64,000 bases of DNA from Bin80 sp965209015 (GTDB lineage Bacteria; Bacteroidota; Rhodothermia; Rhodothermales; Bin80), in NCBI GenBank assembly GCA_965209015.1, contig OZ242367.1, positions 2,418,001 to 2,482,000 on the forward strand. The letters are read 5' to 3'. Made by a program: the position numbers and the translations under genes. The notes beneath the pieces are model-generated. The model made no database searches. It worked only from the letters and a program-made list of their open reading frames with translations, and was not told the DNA's origin. This document shows positions 34,022-43,901 of this stretch, one piece after another (the stretch's first letter is position 1; every line of letters starts with the position of its first letter).

Positions 34022-35371
34022 CTAATCGGACATCCCACTCCTAGGAGGGAAGACTCGAATTGGTTTGATTGCGTGCTGTTCCTGATGCAGGGTTGCACGT
34101 GTGTCCACAATCAATCGTGCCCGTTCATGTAGATCTTCCCAATCATAGCTGGAATGATCCGTAGTAATCAAGACGCAGTCTGCCAGATTCAGTGCATGAT
34201 TCAAATCGGAAACGGATACCATCTCTAACTCATCCAACATGAAGGCAGACACATAAGGATCGTGATAACTGATCTCTGCCCCCTTACTCCTGAGTAATTT
34301 CAGAATGTCCAGAGCAGGAGATTCTCGCATATCTCCTACATTTTTCTTGTAGGCTACACCCACGACCAAAATATTACTTCCTCGGAGAGGTTTACCTTCT
34401 TCGTTGAGACTATCCTGTATACAATGAACCCAATACTCTGGCATCGCGGTATTGATTTCAGTTGCCAACTCAATAAACCTTGCAGTATAGCCCAAGGTGC
34501 GTAACTTCCACGATAAATATTGAGGATCAATTGGAATGCAGTGCCCACCCAACCCCGGACCGGGAAGGAATTTCATAAAACCGAACGGTTTGGTCGCAGC
34601 AGCATCAATCACTTCCCACGCATTTAGTCCCAATTTGTGACACATGAGAAGTACCTCATTTGCCAACCCGATGTTAACAGCTCGAAATGTATTTTCAACC
34701 AACTTGGTAAGCTCTGCTGCCTCGGTACTTGAGACAGGAACAATTGTCTCAATCGCTGACTCATACAATGCTTTACCAACCTGGAGGCAGGTAGATGTGA
34801 CTCCACCCATTACTTTCGGGGTATTTTTTGTAGTCCAATCTTGGCGGCCTGGATCAACACGCTCTGGGGAAAAGCATAAAAAGAAATTTATCCCAACTTC
34901 TAGCCCTCCCCCCTCCTCATGGAAGCGAGATAAAATCACTTCGGTCGTAGTTCCTGGATATGTCGTACTCTCAAGTATGACGATCATGCCTCTGTGTAAG
35001 TACTTGGCAATCGCATCCGTTGCACTGAAAATATGGGATACATCAGGTGCACCAGTTTTACGAAGGGGAGTTGGTACACAAATACTGACTGCATCGCATG
35101 TATCCAGAGCATCAAAATTACTCGTGGCGCTCAAAAAATCGCCCTTTACAAGTGGAGCGAGTCGATCGTTCGGTATATCCTCAATGTAAGAAATACTACG
35201 ATTTACCAAACGGACTTTTTTCTCATCAATATCAATTCCAATCACTCTGAACTTTGCTTCCGCAAAGGCTACCGCCAGTGGTAGTCCCACATACCCAAGT
35301 CCCAATATCGCAATGCGAATATCACGTGATTCAATCCGAGCAACTAAAGCTTCATGCACTGACATGCTCAT
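34022..35371 (-). CDS. wbpA: UDP-N-acetylglucosamine 6-dehydrogenase-like nucleotide-sugar dehydrogenase (WbpA/WecC type)
   Basis: The 449-residue protein is of the UDP-Glc/GDP-Man dehydrogenase family: Rossmann motif LGLGYVGLPLAVAFAEAKF (about residues 23-42), catalytic cysteine in GLGGHCIPIDPQY (about residue 278), and a C-terminal VGVAYKKNVGDMRESPALDIL. The GGHCIPIDP variant is the WbpA/TviB-type pattern, distinct from GGSCFPKD of the Ugd at 39010. It fits oxidation of UDP-GlcNAc (or a 2-acetamido sugar) to its uronic acid, the step that feeds the WbpB-, WbpE- and WbpD-like enzymes on the opposite strand. It lies 13 bases after the sat/cysC stop. Confidence 0.88.
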   Translation of the reverse strand: MSMSVHEALVARIESRDIRIAILGLGYVGLPLAVAFAEAKFRVIGIDIDEKKVRLVNRSISYIEDIPNDRLAPLVKGDFLSATSNFDALDTCDAVSICVPTPLRKTGAPDVSHIFSATDAIAKYLHRGMIVILESTTYPGTTTEVILSRFHEEGGGLEVGINFFLCFSPERVDPGRQDWTTKNTPKVMGGVTSTCLQVGKALYESAIETIVPVSSTEAAELTKLVENTFRAVNIGLANEVLLMCHKLGLNAWEVIDAAATKPFGFMKFLPGPGLGGHCIPIDPQYLSWKLRTLGYTARFIELATEINTAMPEYWVHCIQDSLNEEGKPLRGSNILVVGVAYKKNVGDMRESPALDILKLLRSKGAEISYHDPYVSAFMLDELEMVSVSDLNHALNLADCVLITTDHSSYDWEDLHERARLIVDTRATLHQEQHAIKPIRVFPPRSGMSD

Positions 35372-35384
35372 CTCCGATGTCCGT

Positions 35385-37097
35385 CTAAATTAAAAATGCT
35401 AATTCTCTTAACTTATTCACCACTAAATTAGAGCTTTCTTCAACTGTTTCCCTATCGGTTCTGCAAATTATCTCTGGACGTTCTGGAACTTCATAGGGAT
35501 CATCAATCCCAGTAAAGCCTTTGATCAGTCCCGCCCGCGCTTTTGCATATAGCCCTTTCACATCCCTACGCTCACAAACCTCTAGCGGAGCGTCCACGAA
35601 GACCTCAATATAACCACCCTCACGCTCTATCCGTCTACGGTTGAGAACGCGATCTTCTTCATAAGGCGCAATTGGAGCACAAATCACAACTCCCCGATGC
35701 CTTACAATTTCGGAGGCGACGTATCCAATACGCTGGACATTTGTGGATCGGTCCTCTTTTGAAAAACCAAGCCCCTTAGTCAAATAGGTGCGCACGACAT
35801 CTCCATCCAGCAATGTGACTGGGCGAGAAAGAATTTCCAGAAGGCGGGCTTGGAGTGCATTCGCGATCGTAGATTTTCCTGATCCAGATAACCCGGTTAA
35901 AAACACAGCAAATCCTTGTTGACCTCTGGGAGGATAGGTTTTTTTTAGTTCTTCAATCACACCCTGATATGAAAACCACTCTGGTACTTCCTCGCCCGCA
36001 GCGAGTATTCTTCGAAACTCAGTCCCAGAAATATTCAGAGCTGTCTCATCCGCAGCCACTTCATCAATCGGCTTATACGAGTTTGAGTCCCGTAGATAAA
36101 CCATCAGACGAAATGGCACCACCTCAATACCCAACTCTTTGGTATGAAACATGACCAACTCCTGGGCATCATATGGACCATAATAGGGTTCTCCATTTTT
36201 CTTCTTGCCTGGACCAGCATGATCCCTTCCAATAATGAAGTGGGAGCAACCAAAATTCTTGCGGATGATGGCATGCCATAAAGCCTCTCGCGGCCCCCCC
36301 ATCCGCATAGCTAATGGCAGTAAACTAAGTGTAGCTAATCCCTCAGGGTAGTAATCTAGTAACTTGATATAGCTTCGAACCCGCGTATAATGGTCTATAT
36401 CCCCCGACTTTGTCATGCCAACCACGGGATGGATCAATAGCTCGGCATCCACATCTTTGGCAGCACGGTCGGTCAATTCTTTATGTGCCCGATGCATTGG
36501 GTTGCGGGTTTGGAACGCCACAATTCTGGAGCTACCTCGGGATTGAAAGGATTTTCGCAGTTCGCGCGGGGTATGCCGAAGATGAAGGAAATCATAATGC
36601 GGGGGCATCTTGATCCCTTCCAGACTTCCTCCCAAATAGTGTGACCCTACCTTTTCAAATAGATATTCAACCGCAGGATGTTCAGTACTCGTAGTACCGA
36701 ACACTTTTTGAGACTCTATCCGCTTGTTTGGTTTCCATAGATCTCTAACATGCAGTACAGCTAAAAATAATCCTGTAATATCTCGAAGCGCAACTTGATC
36801 GTGCCCCTTAATCTTCGCTATGTTTGCTTCGGTAATGTCCAGCGTAATGGGCATTGGCCAAAGCGTGCCACATGAAAGTCGCATATTCTCTACGACACTC
36901 TCGTAATCACTCTGATTCATAAACCCTGAAAGTGGAGAGAATGCCCCATTGAGCAATAGCTCTAGATCGCATAGCTGCCGATCAGATAAAACGATGGAAG
37001 GGAAACTGGTTGACTGACTCTTCAGTACATCACTTCGCTCTTGATCAACCATGAGTTCCACAAGTGAACCACCATGGGGTATAGCCAGAGATGACAT
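35385..37097 (-). CDS. sat/cysC: Bifunctional sulfate adenylyltransferase / APS kinase
   Basis: The 570-residue fusion makes APS and then PAPS. The N-terminal two thirds is ATP sulfurylase with the catalytic QTRNPMHRAHKEL motif (near residue 190) and GRDHAGPGKK (near 285). The last about 180 residues are APS kinase, with P-loop GLSGSGKST near residue 405 and LDGDVVRTYLTKGLGFS. The fusion order (Sat then CysC) resembles Aquifex-type enzymes and differs from the CysDN pair. It sits between an SLC13 permease gene and a sugar dehydrogenase gene on the same strand. No APS/PAPS reductase is nearby, so PAPS may serve sulfation as well as assimilation; this is inference. Confidence 0.94.
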   Translation of the reverse strand: MSSLAIPHGGSLVELMVDQERSDVLKSQSTSFPSIVLSDRQLCDLELLLNGAFSPLSGFMNQSDYESVVENMRLSCGTLWPMPITLDITEANIAKIKGHDQVALRDITGLFLAVLHVRDLWKPNKRIESQKVFGTTSTEHPAVEYLFEKVGSHYLGGSLEGIKMPPHYDFLHLRHTPRELRKSFQSRGSSRIVAFQTRNPMHRAHKELTDRAAKDVDAELLIHPVVGMTKSGDIDHYTRVRSYIKLLDYYPEGLATLSLLPLAMRMGGPREALWHAIIRKNFGCSHFIIGRDHAGPGKKKNGEPYYGPYDAQELVMFHTKELGIEVVPFRLMVYLRDSNSYKPIDEVAADETALNISGTEFRRILAAGEEVPEWFSYQGVIEELKKTYPPRGQQGFAVFLTGLSGSGKSTIANALQARLLEILSRPVTLLDGDVVRTYLTKGLGFSKEDRSTNVQRIGYVASEIVRHRGVVICAPIAPYEEDRVLNRRRIEREGGYIEVFVDAPLEVCERRDVKGLYAKARAGLIKGFTGIDDPYEVPERPEIICRTDRETVEESSNLVVNKLRELAFLI

Positions 37098-37216
37098 TAA
37101 ATGGGTTGAAATTAGATGTGAAAATTAAAGATTGCCCTTTCTACTCCACAAATTGACTAATTCGTTAGGATAGGTTGATGCCTAAGAGTACACGAATAGT
37201 GGGTTAAACGGCCCCT

Positions 37217-38983
37217 CTACAACCATTTCATTGAAATGATCACCACCGCGGTGGTCATGACCAAAAAACTGATTGGAAGCCCCACGCGTATGTAGTCGCG
37301 AACCCTATAATTTCCCGCTGCCATCACCATCAGGTTGGTTTGGTAGCCGACAGGCGTCATGAAGCTGGCTGCTGCCGCCACAGCAACCGCCAGAATAAAT
37401 GCTTTAGGATCTGTATCCAGTGAACTGGCCATCCCAAGAGCAACTGGAAGCATGAGTACTGCAGCGGCTTTATTTGCAATTAACTCTGTCAAAATATTTG
37501 TGCATGCATAAAGGCCAAACAATGCCAGAATCGGACTTACGGCTGCTAAGCTAGTGAGTGTCTCCGCCAGTCCAAGTGCTACACCAGTCTTCTCAACGGC
37601 AACTCCAAGCCCAAGAGCCGCGGCAATTAACAATAATACCTGTAGATCTAATGCATTCCTTGCCGTTCTAATTCCTATACAGCGCGTAGCGACCATCGCA
37701 AGTGCTCCCCCAAATGCAACCGTGGGTAATGGTGCCAGCCCCATGGCAATGCAAATGACCATTGCGACCAGAATTCCCAAGGATAGAATAATTTTCCTCC
37801 TCGGCGGCTTACCGTGAGATGCACCACGAGGGAGTACATAATAAAATTCTGAATGGCTGGCATGCCAAAGATCTTCAAAACCAGCTACTGCACCGACCAA
37901 CAGCAGGTCTCCGGCTTTCAACGGGATGTCCGTCATGGCCCCCTCCAGCTTACCTGCCCTCTGTTGTACAGCAAGGACAACCCCACCATATTCAGACAGA
38001 AAATCTATCTCCTTGAGTGATTTTCCAATCAGATTGGATGTATCGCTAATGACCGCCTCGTACATTGGAAGCAAATTCGTAGTTCGCTCTCGGGCAATGG
38101 CTACCCCAGGTTCTAGACCTGACCGAAGCATCAGACTCTCAAACACAGAGAGATCTCCACTGAAACAAAGTACATCCATTTCCCCGAGGATAAATTGTCG
38201 ATCCACCGGCATCACATGCTTCCCTCTACGAACTTGTACAATCGTTGCAGACTCGTCATCGGTATCCAGTTTCGCCTGATCTAGAGTCTGCCCTGCAAAC
38301 GGAGAGCCTTCGGTAATCCGAACTTCAAATAAACACTGCTGCAATCTGGAGCGGGTAAATACTGGTTCACTCGCCCGATCTGGCAGAAGCTTACTTCCGA
38401 CAAAGGCAAGAAAAATTAAAACGATGACCGCAGCTGGAAGCCCGATCAAAGAGAAATCAAAAAGCCCCAGCGGAGTCAATCCATGTCCTTCAACCAAACC
38501 AGCCACAACAACATTGGTGGAAGATCCCATCAAGGTAACCATCCCACCCGCGATAGAAGCATAGGACAGAGGGATCAACATTTTGGAGGGCGACATTTTG
38601 GACCGATATGCCCATCGTTGAACAGGCTGCATCCACATTGCAACCACCGGAGTATTATTCATGAACGCAGAGACTAATGCGGTCGGCACCATCATTCGCA
38701 AAAGTGCAAATGGCAGATGATGTACTTTCCGCAATAATCGCCATTCAATTCGGCGCAATAGCCCACTCTCTTCAATTCCAGCGGCTACTACGAATAGCGA
38801 CGCAAGTGCAATTACCGCCCCGTTAGAAAAACCGGCGAAGGCTTCAATCGGCGTAATGATCCCTACGGCTAAAAGCAAGGCCAATGCACTCAGAAAAATC
38901 ATGTCCGGTCTGGCAAGATCGCGGACAAGGGCTACAGCAATTCCAACAATTGTCGCAATAGTTAACCAGGCTTGCCAATCCAT
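37217..38983 (-). CDS. SLC13/DASS-type anion permease with internal TrkA_C domains
   Basis: The 588-residue membrane protein has two groups of hydrophobic helices (about residues 1-200 and 400-588) around a soluble middle (about 210-375). The middle carries two TrkA_C-like units (EVRITEGSPFAGQTLDQAKL and EAVISDTSNLIGKSLKEIDF). The motif NNTPVVAMW and the C-terminal MTPVGYQTNLMV are the substrate hairpins of the family. The gene order, 26 bases after ugd and 119 bases before sat/cysC, makes sulfate the most likely substrate. Related permeases move dicarboxylates or other anions. No helix count beyond about 10-12 can be given safely. Confidence 0.85.
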   Translation of the reverse strand: MDWQAWLTIATIVGIAVALVRDLARPDMIFLSALALLLAVGIITPIEAFAGFSNGAVIALASLFVVAAGIEESGLLRRIEWRLLRKVHHLPFALLRMMVPTALVSAFMNNTPVVAMWMQPVQRWAYRSKMSPSKMLIPLSYASIAGGMVTLMGSSTNVVVAGLVEGHGLTPLGLFDFSLIGLPAAVIVLIFLAFVGSKLLPDRASEPVFTRSRLQQCLFEVRITEGSPFAGQTLDQAKLDTDDESATIVQVRRGKHVMPVDRQFILGEMDVLCFSGDLSVFESLMLRSGLEPGVAIARERTTNLLPMYEAVISDTSNLIGKSLKEIDFLSEYGGVVLAVQQRAGKLEGAMTDIPLKAGDLLLVGAVAGFEDLWHASHSEFYYVLPRGASHGKPPRRKIILSLGILVAMVICIAMGLAPLPTVAFGGALAMVATRCIGIRTARNALDLQVLLLIAAALGLGVAVEKTGVALGLAETLTSLAAVSPILALFGLYACTNILTELIANKAAAVLMLPVALGMASSLDTDPKAFILAVAVAAAASFMTPVGYQTNLMVMAAGNYRVRDYIRVGLPISFLVMTTAVVIISMKWL

Positions 38984-39009
38984 CCCTGCTTCAAAATATG
39001 AGTGAGAGA

Positions 39010-40350
39010 TTATTCTGGTGTATCCCCAGGGCGGCCGATACTGTAATACTCAAATCCTCGTTCCATCATCCTGCGAGAATCGTATAGATTACGTCCATCA
39101 AATATGAGAGGATAACGCATCAATCCCTTGATCCGTGCGAAATCAGGACGGCGAAATTCTGGCCACTCTGTACAAATGATTAACATATCAACGTTAGTGA
39201 GTGCTCCATATGCACTCTTTGCGTACGTGATTGACTCCCCTAGTATCGTGCGTGAAGTCGTCATTGCCTCAGGATCAAAAGCGGTGATCCGAATCCCGCA
39301 CTCCAAAAGCCCCCGAATAACAACGTGTGACGGCGACTCCCGAACATCATCGGTATTGGCTTTAAATGCCAAGCCCCAAACTGCGGCATGCTTTCCCTCA
39401 AGATTATTTCCAAAATGTGACCGTACCCGATCAACGAGCAGCATCCGCTGACTCTCATTGACATCAAGTACTGCCCGAAGAATTTTGAAATCGTAATCCT
39501 TACTTCGTGCGGTTCGCAAAAGAGCCACTACATCTTTCGGGAAACAACTTCCACCAAAACCAATACCTGCATAAAGAAAATGTCTTCCGATACGGCTGTC
39601 ACTCCCCACTCCTATCCGTACCTTGTCCACATTCGCACCGACCCGGTCACACAGGTTTGCAATTTCATTCATGAAGCTGATCCGGGTGGCAAGGAAAGCA
39701 TTTGCAGCATACTTGGTCACTTCTGCTGAGCGCTCATCCATGACAATTATCGGGTTCCCCTGCCGCACAAACGGCTCGTAGAGACGTCGCATCACGTCAG
39801 CTGCCTTAGTACTTGATGTCCCCAGAACAATCCTTTCCGGCTTCATAAAGTCGTCAACCGCAGCCCCCTCTCTCAGAAATTCGGGATTTGACACTACATC
39901 AAAATTTTCCTGAAATACCGCTCCCTGCTCAGATAGAACTTTGCGGACCTTGTCCGCAGTTCCAACCGGGACCGTACTCTTATTCACAATAATTTTGTAG
40001 GTGGGAGTGGTTTGGGAACTAAGCCAGGAGCCGATCTCGCTCGCAACTTCTAATACATAGGATAAGTCTGCCTCGCCGTCTGCATTGGGTGGTGTAGGTA
40101 AAGCGAGGAAGATAATTTCAGAATTCTCCAAGGCTTTATTGAGCGAGTTTGTAAAAACCAGACGCTTTTCACGTAAATTGCGATGGAGAAGTTTATCAAG
40201 ATCTGGCTCATAGATTGGCATTGAGCCCTGACGTAAGGCCTCTACCTTGGATTCATCCACATCAACACACCAGACATCATTTCCCATCTCGGCAAAACAG
40301 ACACCCGAGACCAGTCCCACATATCCTGTTCCAACGATTCCAACTTTCAT
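39010..40350 (-). CDS. ugd: UDP-glucose 6-dehydrogenase
   Basis: The enzyme oxidises UDP-glucose to UDP-glucuronate with two NAD+. The 446-residue protein has the Rossmann start MKVGIVGTGYVGLVSGVCFAEMGNDV, the SEVPVG-like NKSTVPVGTADKV, and the catalytic cysteine in GFGGSCFPKDVVAL (Cys near residue 268). A C-terminal WGLAFKANTDDVRESPS is also present. It is the first gene of the minus-strand arm (ugd, SLC13 permease, sat/cysC, wbpA-like). UDP-GlcA would be a precursor for an acidic polysaccharide. Confidence 0.95.
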   Translation of the reverse strand: MKVGIVGTGYVGLVSGVCFAEMGNDVWCVDVDESKVEALRQGSMPIYEPDLDKLLHRNLREKRLVFTNSLNKALENSEIIFLALPTPPNADGEADLSYVLEVASEIGSWLSSQTTPTYKIIVNKSTVPVGTADKVRKVLSEQGAVFQENFDVVSNPEFLREGAAVDDFMKPERIVLGTSSTKAADVMRRLYEPFVRQGNPIIVMDERSAEVTKYAANAFLATRISFMNEIANLCDRVGANVDKVRIGVGSDSRIGRHFLYAGIGFGGSCFPKDVVALLRTARSKDYDFKILRAVLDVNESQRMLLVDRVRSHFGNNLEGKHAAVWGLAFKANTDDVRESPSHVVIRGLLECGIRITAFDPEAMTTSRTILGESITYAKSAYGALTNVDMLIICTEWPEFRRPDFARIKGLMRYPLIFDGRNLYDSRRMMERGFEYYSIGRPGDTPE

Positions 40351-40512
40351 GTAAACACAATGTAATGCGTATTGAGATCAATTCGCTTGTACGCAATAGT
40401 GCTGGCATTGGGTCAAGAATGAACCCTGATTCACTCTTTGAGATAAACCCATCATACTGCTCCACCGCAACCGATTTGACTTCTATTCGTAGTCTTATTT
40501 AGCGTATGAAAA

Positions 40513-41580
40513 ATGGTTTATAGTATCATCATGGCCGGCGGAATTGGTAGTCGCTTTTGGCCACAAAGTAGGGAAGCCCGTCCGAAACAGTTTATCACTG
40601 TATTTGAAGAACAAACCCTCCTCCAGCAAACCCTGAGCCGTATGGCTCCTATCGTTCTGCCGGAACGAACTCTGGTTGTTACGCATGAGCGCTATGTGAC
40701 ACTTGCCTGTGAGCAGTTGCCCTCAGTTCCAAGAGAGAATGTCCTTGGAGAACCTATCAGTCGAAATACGGCCCCGTGCATTGCCTATGCTGCGATCAAG
40801 CTGCGCGCAATCAATCCAGAGGCAATTATGATTGTCCTTCCTGCAGATCACTTGGTGAAGTCTTCGGATCGCTTCATCGAAATCCTCCGCAAAGCGATTG
40901 AGACTGCAAAAGATCCTGGTGCACTAGTCACGATTGGTATTCAGCCAACGCATCCGGCCACCGGATATGGTTATATCCAGTTCGATCGCTCTGGAAATGA
41001 AAGTGGCGAAGCCTACCGAGTACGAACCTTTGCCGAAAAACCCAACGAGGCTACCGCGGAACGATTCTTAGACTCGGGAGATTTTCTTTGGAACAGTGGG
41101 ATTTTTGTTTGGCGTGCTGATTCAATCCTCTCAAATATGCAAACCCATCTCCCAGACATATGGGCTGCTTTTGAGGAAGCATCCGAACATCTTGGAACTG
41201 ATCAGGAAAGTCAAGCTATTCGTGTTGCTTATCAGAAGAGTGCTCGTATTTCAATTGATATTGGGATTATGGAACGAGCCAGTAATGTTCATGTGGTTCC
41301 TGGAAGTTTTGGGTGGAGCGATATTGGCGATTGGCGAGCAGTCTACGATTTAAGCAAAAAGAATCGTCATGGAAATGTCCTTCGTGGCAATGTGATCGTA
41401 CATGATACCAGTCGATGTCTGGTGAACGCTAGTCAGCGCCTCATCGCCATGGTTGGCATCCATGATGCAGTAGTTGTAGATACCGATGACGCATTGCTGA
41501 TCTGTCACCGCAATAGTACGCAACAGGTAAAGAATGTGGTGGACTACCTCCATGTGCACCAACACAAGGATTTCGTCTGA
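40513..41580 (+). CDS. manC: Mannose-1-phosphate guanylyltransferase
   Basis: The enzyme makes GDP-mannose from mannose-1-phosphate and GTP. The 355-residue protein has the nucleotidyltransferase start IIMAGGIGSRFWPQSREARPKQF, the VLPADHLV metal motif (about residue 111), and the FAEKPNEATAERFLDSGDFLWNSGIFVWR sugar-binding block. The C-terminal beta region is shorter than in ManC/AlgA, so no phosphomannose isomerase domain is fused. It is divergent from ugd across 162 bases and close in role to the locus. Confidence 0.95.
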   Translation: MVYSIIMAGGIGSRFWPQSREARPKQFITVFEEQTLLQQTLSRMAPIVLPERTLVVTHERYVTLACEQLPSVPRENVLGEPISRNTAPCIAYAAIKLRAINPEAIMIVLPADHLVKSSDRFIEILRKAIETAKDPGALVTIGIQPTHPATGYGYIQFDRSGNESGEAYRVRTFAEKPNEATAERFLDSGDFLWNSGIFVWRADSILSNMQTHLPDIWAAFEEASEHLGTDQESQAIRVAYQKSARISIDIGIMERASNVHVVPGSFGWSDIGDWRAVYDLSKKNRHGNVLRGNVIVHDTSRCLVNASQRLIAMVGIHDAVVVDTDDALLICHRNSTQQVKNVVDYLHVHQHKDFV

Positions 41581-41686
41581 TCCGCCTGCCATCATGAGAC
41601 TCATTCATGAATCCCGAAATAGGATTTGGATTACTCCCACTTTTCACCTCTTAATTTGATTCACCGCTTTTCATAATCATGATACG

Positions 41687-42031
41687 ATGACACTTATACC
41701 GAATTCCAAGCACTTATTCATCACTATTTCCATTCTGTTATTGTCCGTTTTGACTGTTCATGCCCAGAACTTAGATTCGTTACAACTTGCTGCCGAGCAA
41801 GGTAACGCCGAAGCACAAGGGCGTCTTGGAGCCATGTATGCGAATGATGAAGGCGTTTCTGAAAATGATGTTGAAGCCTGCGCATGGATCAATCTCTCTG
41901 CTGCCCATGGTTTTGATCTTGCGATTGAGTTTAAATCGGAATTGGCAGAGTGGATGACACCTATTCAAATCGCAGAAGCCCAAAAACTATCTACTAAACT
42001 ATTTCGCCAAGTTGAATCTGCGAATCAGTGA
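41687..42031 (+). CDS. Small secreted protein with one Sel1-like repeat
   Basis: The 114-residue protein begins with a signal peptide (KHLFITISILLLSVLTVHAQ). The mature part has one clear Sel1-like repeat, AEQGNAEAQGRLGAMYANDEGVSENDVEACAWINLSAAHG (about residues 34-73), then a helical tail. Sel1 repeats mediate protein contacts, and most relatives have many of them. The gene sits alone between manC and the efflux operon, and nothing more can be said of its role. The 198 bases after it (42032-42229) hold no gene; a weak CTGAC/GTCAG stem lies at 42053-42072. Confidence 0.75.
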   Translation: MTLIPNSKHLFITISILLLSVLTVHAQNLDSLQLAAEQGNAEAQGRLGAMYANDEGVSENDVEACAWINLSAAHGFDLAIEFKSELAEWMTPIQIAEAQKLSTKLFRQVESANQ

Positions 42032-42283
42032 CAGCCAATCATATATGCTCCACTGACTCCCTTTCCCGTCAGAATATATATAATCCCCACCACCCAAACA
42101 ATTCAATTTTCTCCCACGAGGTATTGCTCCTAATCACAGTTAAGTTAGTGCACCACGAACCTAAGTGATCAAGGAGATGGAAACCCTCCTCAACACACTC
42201 CAAGAACATGCGTAGAAGATTTATTATTCATGAGTTCACTCCAAGAATTTTTGTTGGGTGTTAGATCGCTTTCCCTTTCCCCT

Positions 42284-43888
42284 ATGTACAACCAGATGTT
42301 CATTCGTTTTGCCGTCTTCGCAATCGTGCTGTTTCTCTCTGTTGCACGAACAAGTGCTCAAGATTTTGATCCCTTGCGAATCACCTTAAGTGAGGCGATC
42401 GAGATTGCCTTGGTCAACAACTATGCTCTCCAAACTAATCGCTTGACGGAGAAGGATGCCAGACTCCAAATTGCCGCTGCAATTGGCGTTGCCTTTCCAA
42501 CTGTTGAGGGAGCTAGTTCCTATACGCGTAACATTAAAGATGCTAATCCTTTTGCGGGGAGTTCCGCTGGTGACCTCTTCTCTGGATTTGCCTTTATTGA
42601 TTGGCTCGGCTTTAATGAAGCCGCGAGAACTGACGGGAGCAATCTGACGAACCCTATTACGCTTGCTGAATTTGCCGATCGGCAACGTCGCGGAATGGAG
42701 GCCGCGGGGATTATCCCCGCAGACCCCAGCGACAATCCGTTTTCGGTTGCAAACCAGTATCTCAACTCCGTCACGATCACACAAAAGATTCTGGATGCAC
42801 CTAACTGGGCCAGAGTCTTGCATCCTGATGGATACAAAACCGCGCTCAAACGCGTTGCCAAGGTGGCGGAACGGCAAGAACAAATCGTGATTGGGCAAGT
42901 CCGTGAAGCATTTTACGGTGCCCTCCTTGCCGAAGAAGAAGCTCGAGTCGCATCCCAAAGTGTAGAAAGGACTCGAACCTCCCGTAATGAGACTGCACTA
43001 CGTGTCAGTCGCGGGATTCTGCCAAAGATGGACCGCTTAACCATGGATGTTCAGTTAGCGAATCAGGAGACCAACCTAATCCAGGCACAAACTCGGGCCT
43101 CCAATAGCTTAGACCAATTGAAGTATTTACTGGGACTGCCCGCTGAACAGGAGATTGCCCTGAATGGAGCTCTTGAGATTAATGAAATGTCTCCGTACCT
43201 CTATGCGTCAGCGGCAGATGCTTTTTCTGATGCCTTGAAAGAACGACCAGATCTTGAAGAGGCGCAACTTGCCTATAAGTTCTCCCTCAATGAGTTACGA
43301 GCAAATAAGCTATCTCGATTTCCTACTTTCGATGTATTTGCAAATTTGAGTTACTCGGGTAGGGTTCCCGATAACCGAATGTATACAATTGCTGATCCCT
43401 CTAATCCATTCTCGTTCTCTCAGGGAACGAATACCTACTTCAGTACAGCCTACTGGCAATCTGCCGTCAGTGTTGGATTTAATCTCCGATGGACCATCCT
43501 TGATGGGTTTCAGCGGAAGCGTACCATCCAGCGAGCCGAAGTTGCCGCCCGCCAAGCCGGAGTAAATTTGGAGCAAATAAACGCCTCCGCACGGATGGAA
43601 ATTGATATGGCCCTTCGTAGTCTTAATACCGCCTATCACCAGATAGGTAGTCAGGAAACGAATGTAGCAAATGCCGAACTGAATTATCAATATACCCTCG
43701 CTCGCTCAAATGAGGGAGTTGCCAATACTCTGCAAGTTCGCGCCGCCTCTGAGCAGCTTGATACCAGCAAACTTAACTACCTACGTGCAGTCCATAGCTT
43801 CCTCATCGCACAAAGTGCTCTGGAAGTCGCGATGGGGATCCCAATCGAAAAACAAACTGACATACAATTGGCATCCGCCGATATGTAA
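42284..43888 (+). CDS. TolC-family outer-membrane efflux protein
   Basis: TolC proteins form the trimeric outer-membrane channel of tripartite efflux pumps. The protein has a signal peptide ending VARTSAQ and the two-fold OEP repeat: ITLSEAIEIALVNNYALQTNR at the first helix, and RPDLEEAQLAYKFSLNELRANKLSRFPTFDVFANLSYSG at the start of the second half. RAASEQLDTSKLNYL lies near the C-terminus. An in-frame ATG at 42230 and another at 42296 are alternative starts; 42284 or 42296 best fits the signal peptide. The next gene starts 13 bases after its stop. Confidence 0.9.
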   Translation: MYNQMFIRFAVFAIVLFLSVARTSAQDFDPLRITLSEAIEIALVNNYALQTNRLTEKDARLQIAAAIGVAFPTVEGASSYTRNIKDANPFAGSSAGDLFSGFAFIDWLGFNEAARTDGSNLTNPITLAEFADRQRRGMEAAGIIPADPSDNPFSVANQYLNSVTITQKILDAPNWARVLHPDGYKTALKRVAKVAERQEQIVIGQVREAFYGALLAEEEARVASQSVERTRTSRNETALRVSRGILPKMDRLTMDVQLANQETNLIQAQTRASNSLDQLKYLLGLPAEQEIALNGALEINEMSPYLYASAADAFSDALKERPDLEEAQLAYKFSLNELRANKLSRFPTFDVFANLSYSGRVPDNRMYTIADPSNPFSFSQGTNTYFSTAYWQSAVSVGFNLRWTILDGFQRKRTIQRAEVAARQAGVNLEQINASARMEIDMALRSLNTAYHQIGSQETNVANAELNYQYTLARSNEGVANTLQVRAASEQLDTSKLNYLRAVHSFLIAQSALEVAMGIPIEKQTDIQLASADM

Positions 43889-43901
43889 TACATTACCCTT
43901 C

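Noticed and set aside
34644..35189. 181-codon plus-strand frame inside the WbpA-like gene
   Set aside because: It is a mirror of a well-supported gene on the other strand and shows no domain.
42386..42958. 190-codon minus-strand frame within the TolC gene
   Set aside because: The TolC frame has clear family motifs; this is an antisense shadow.
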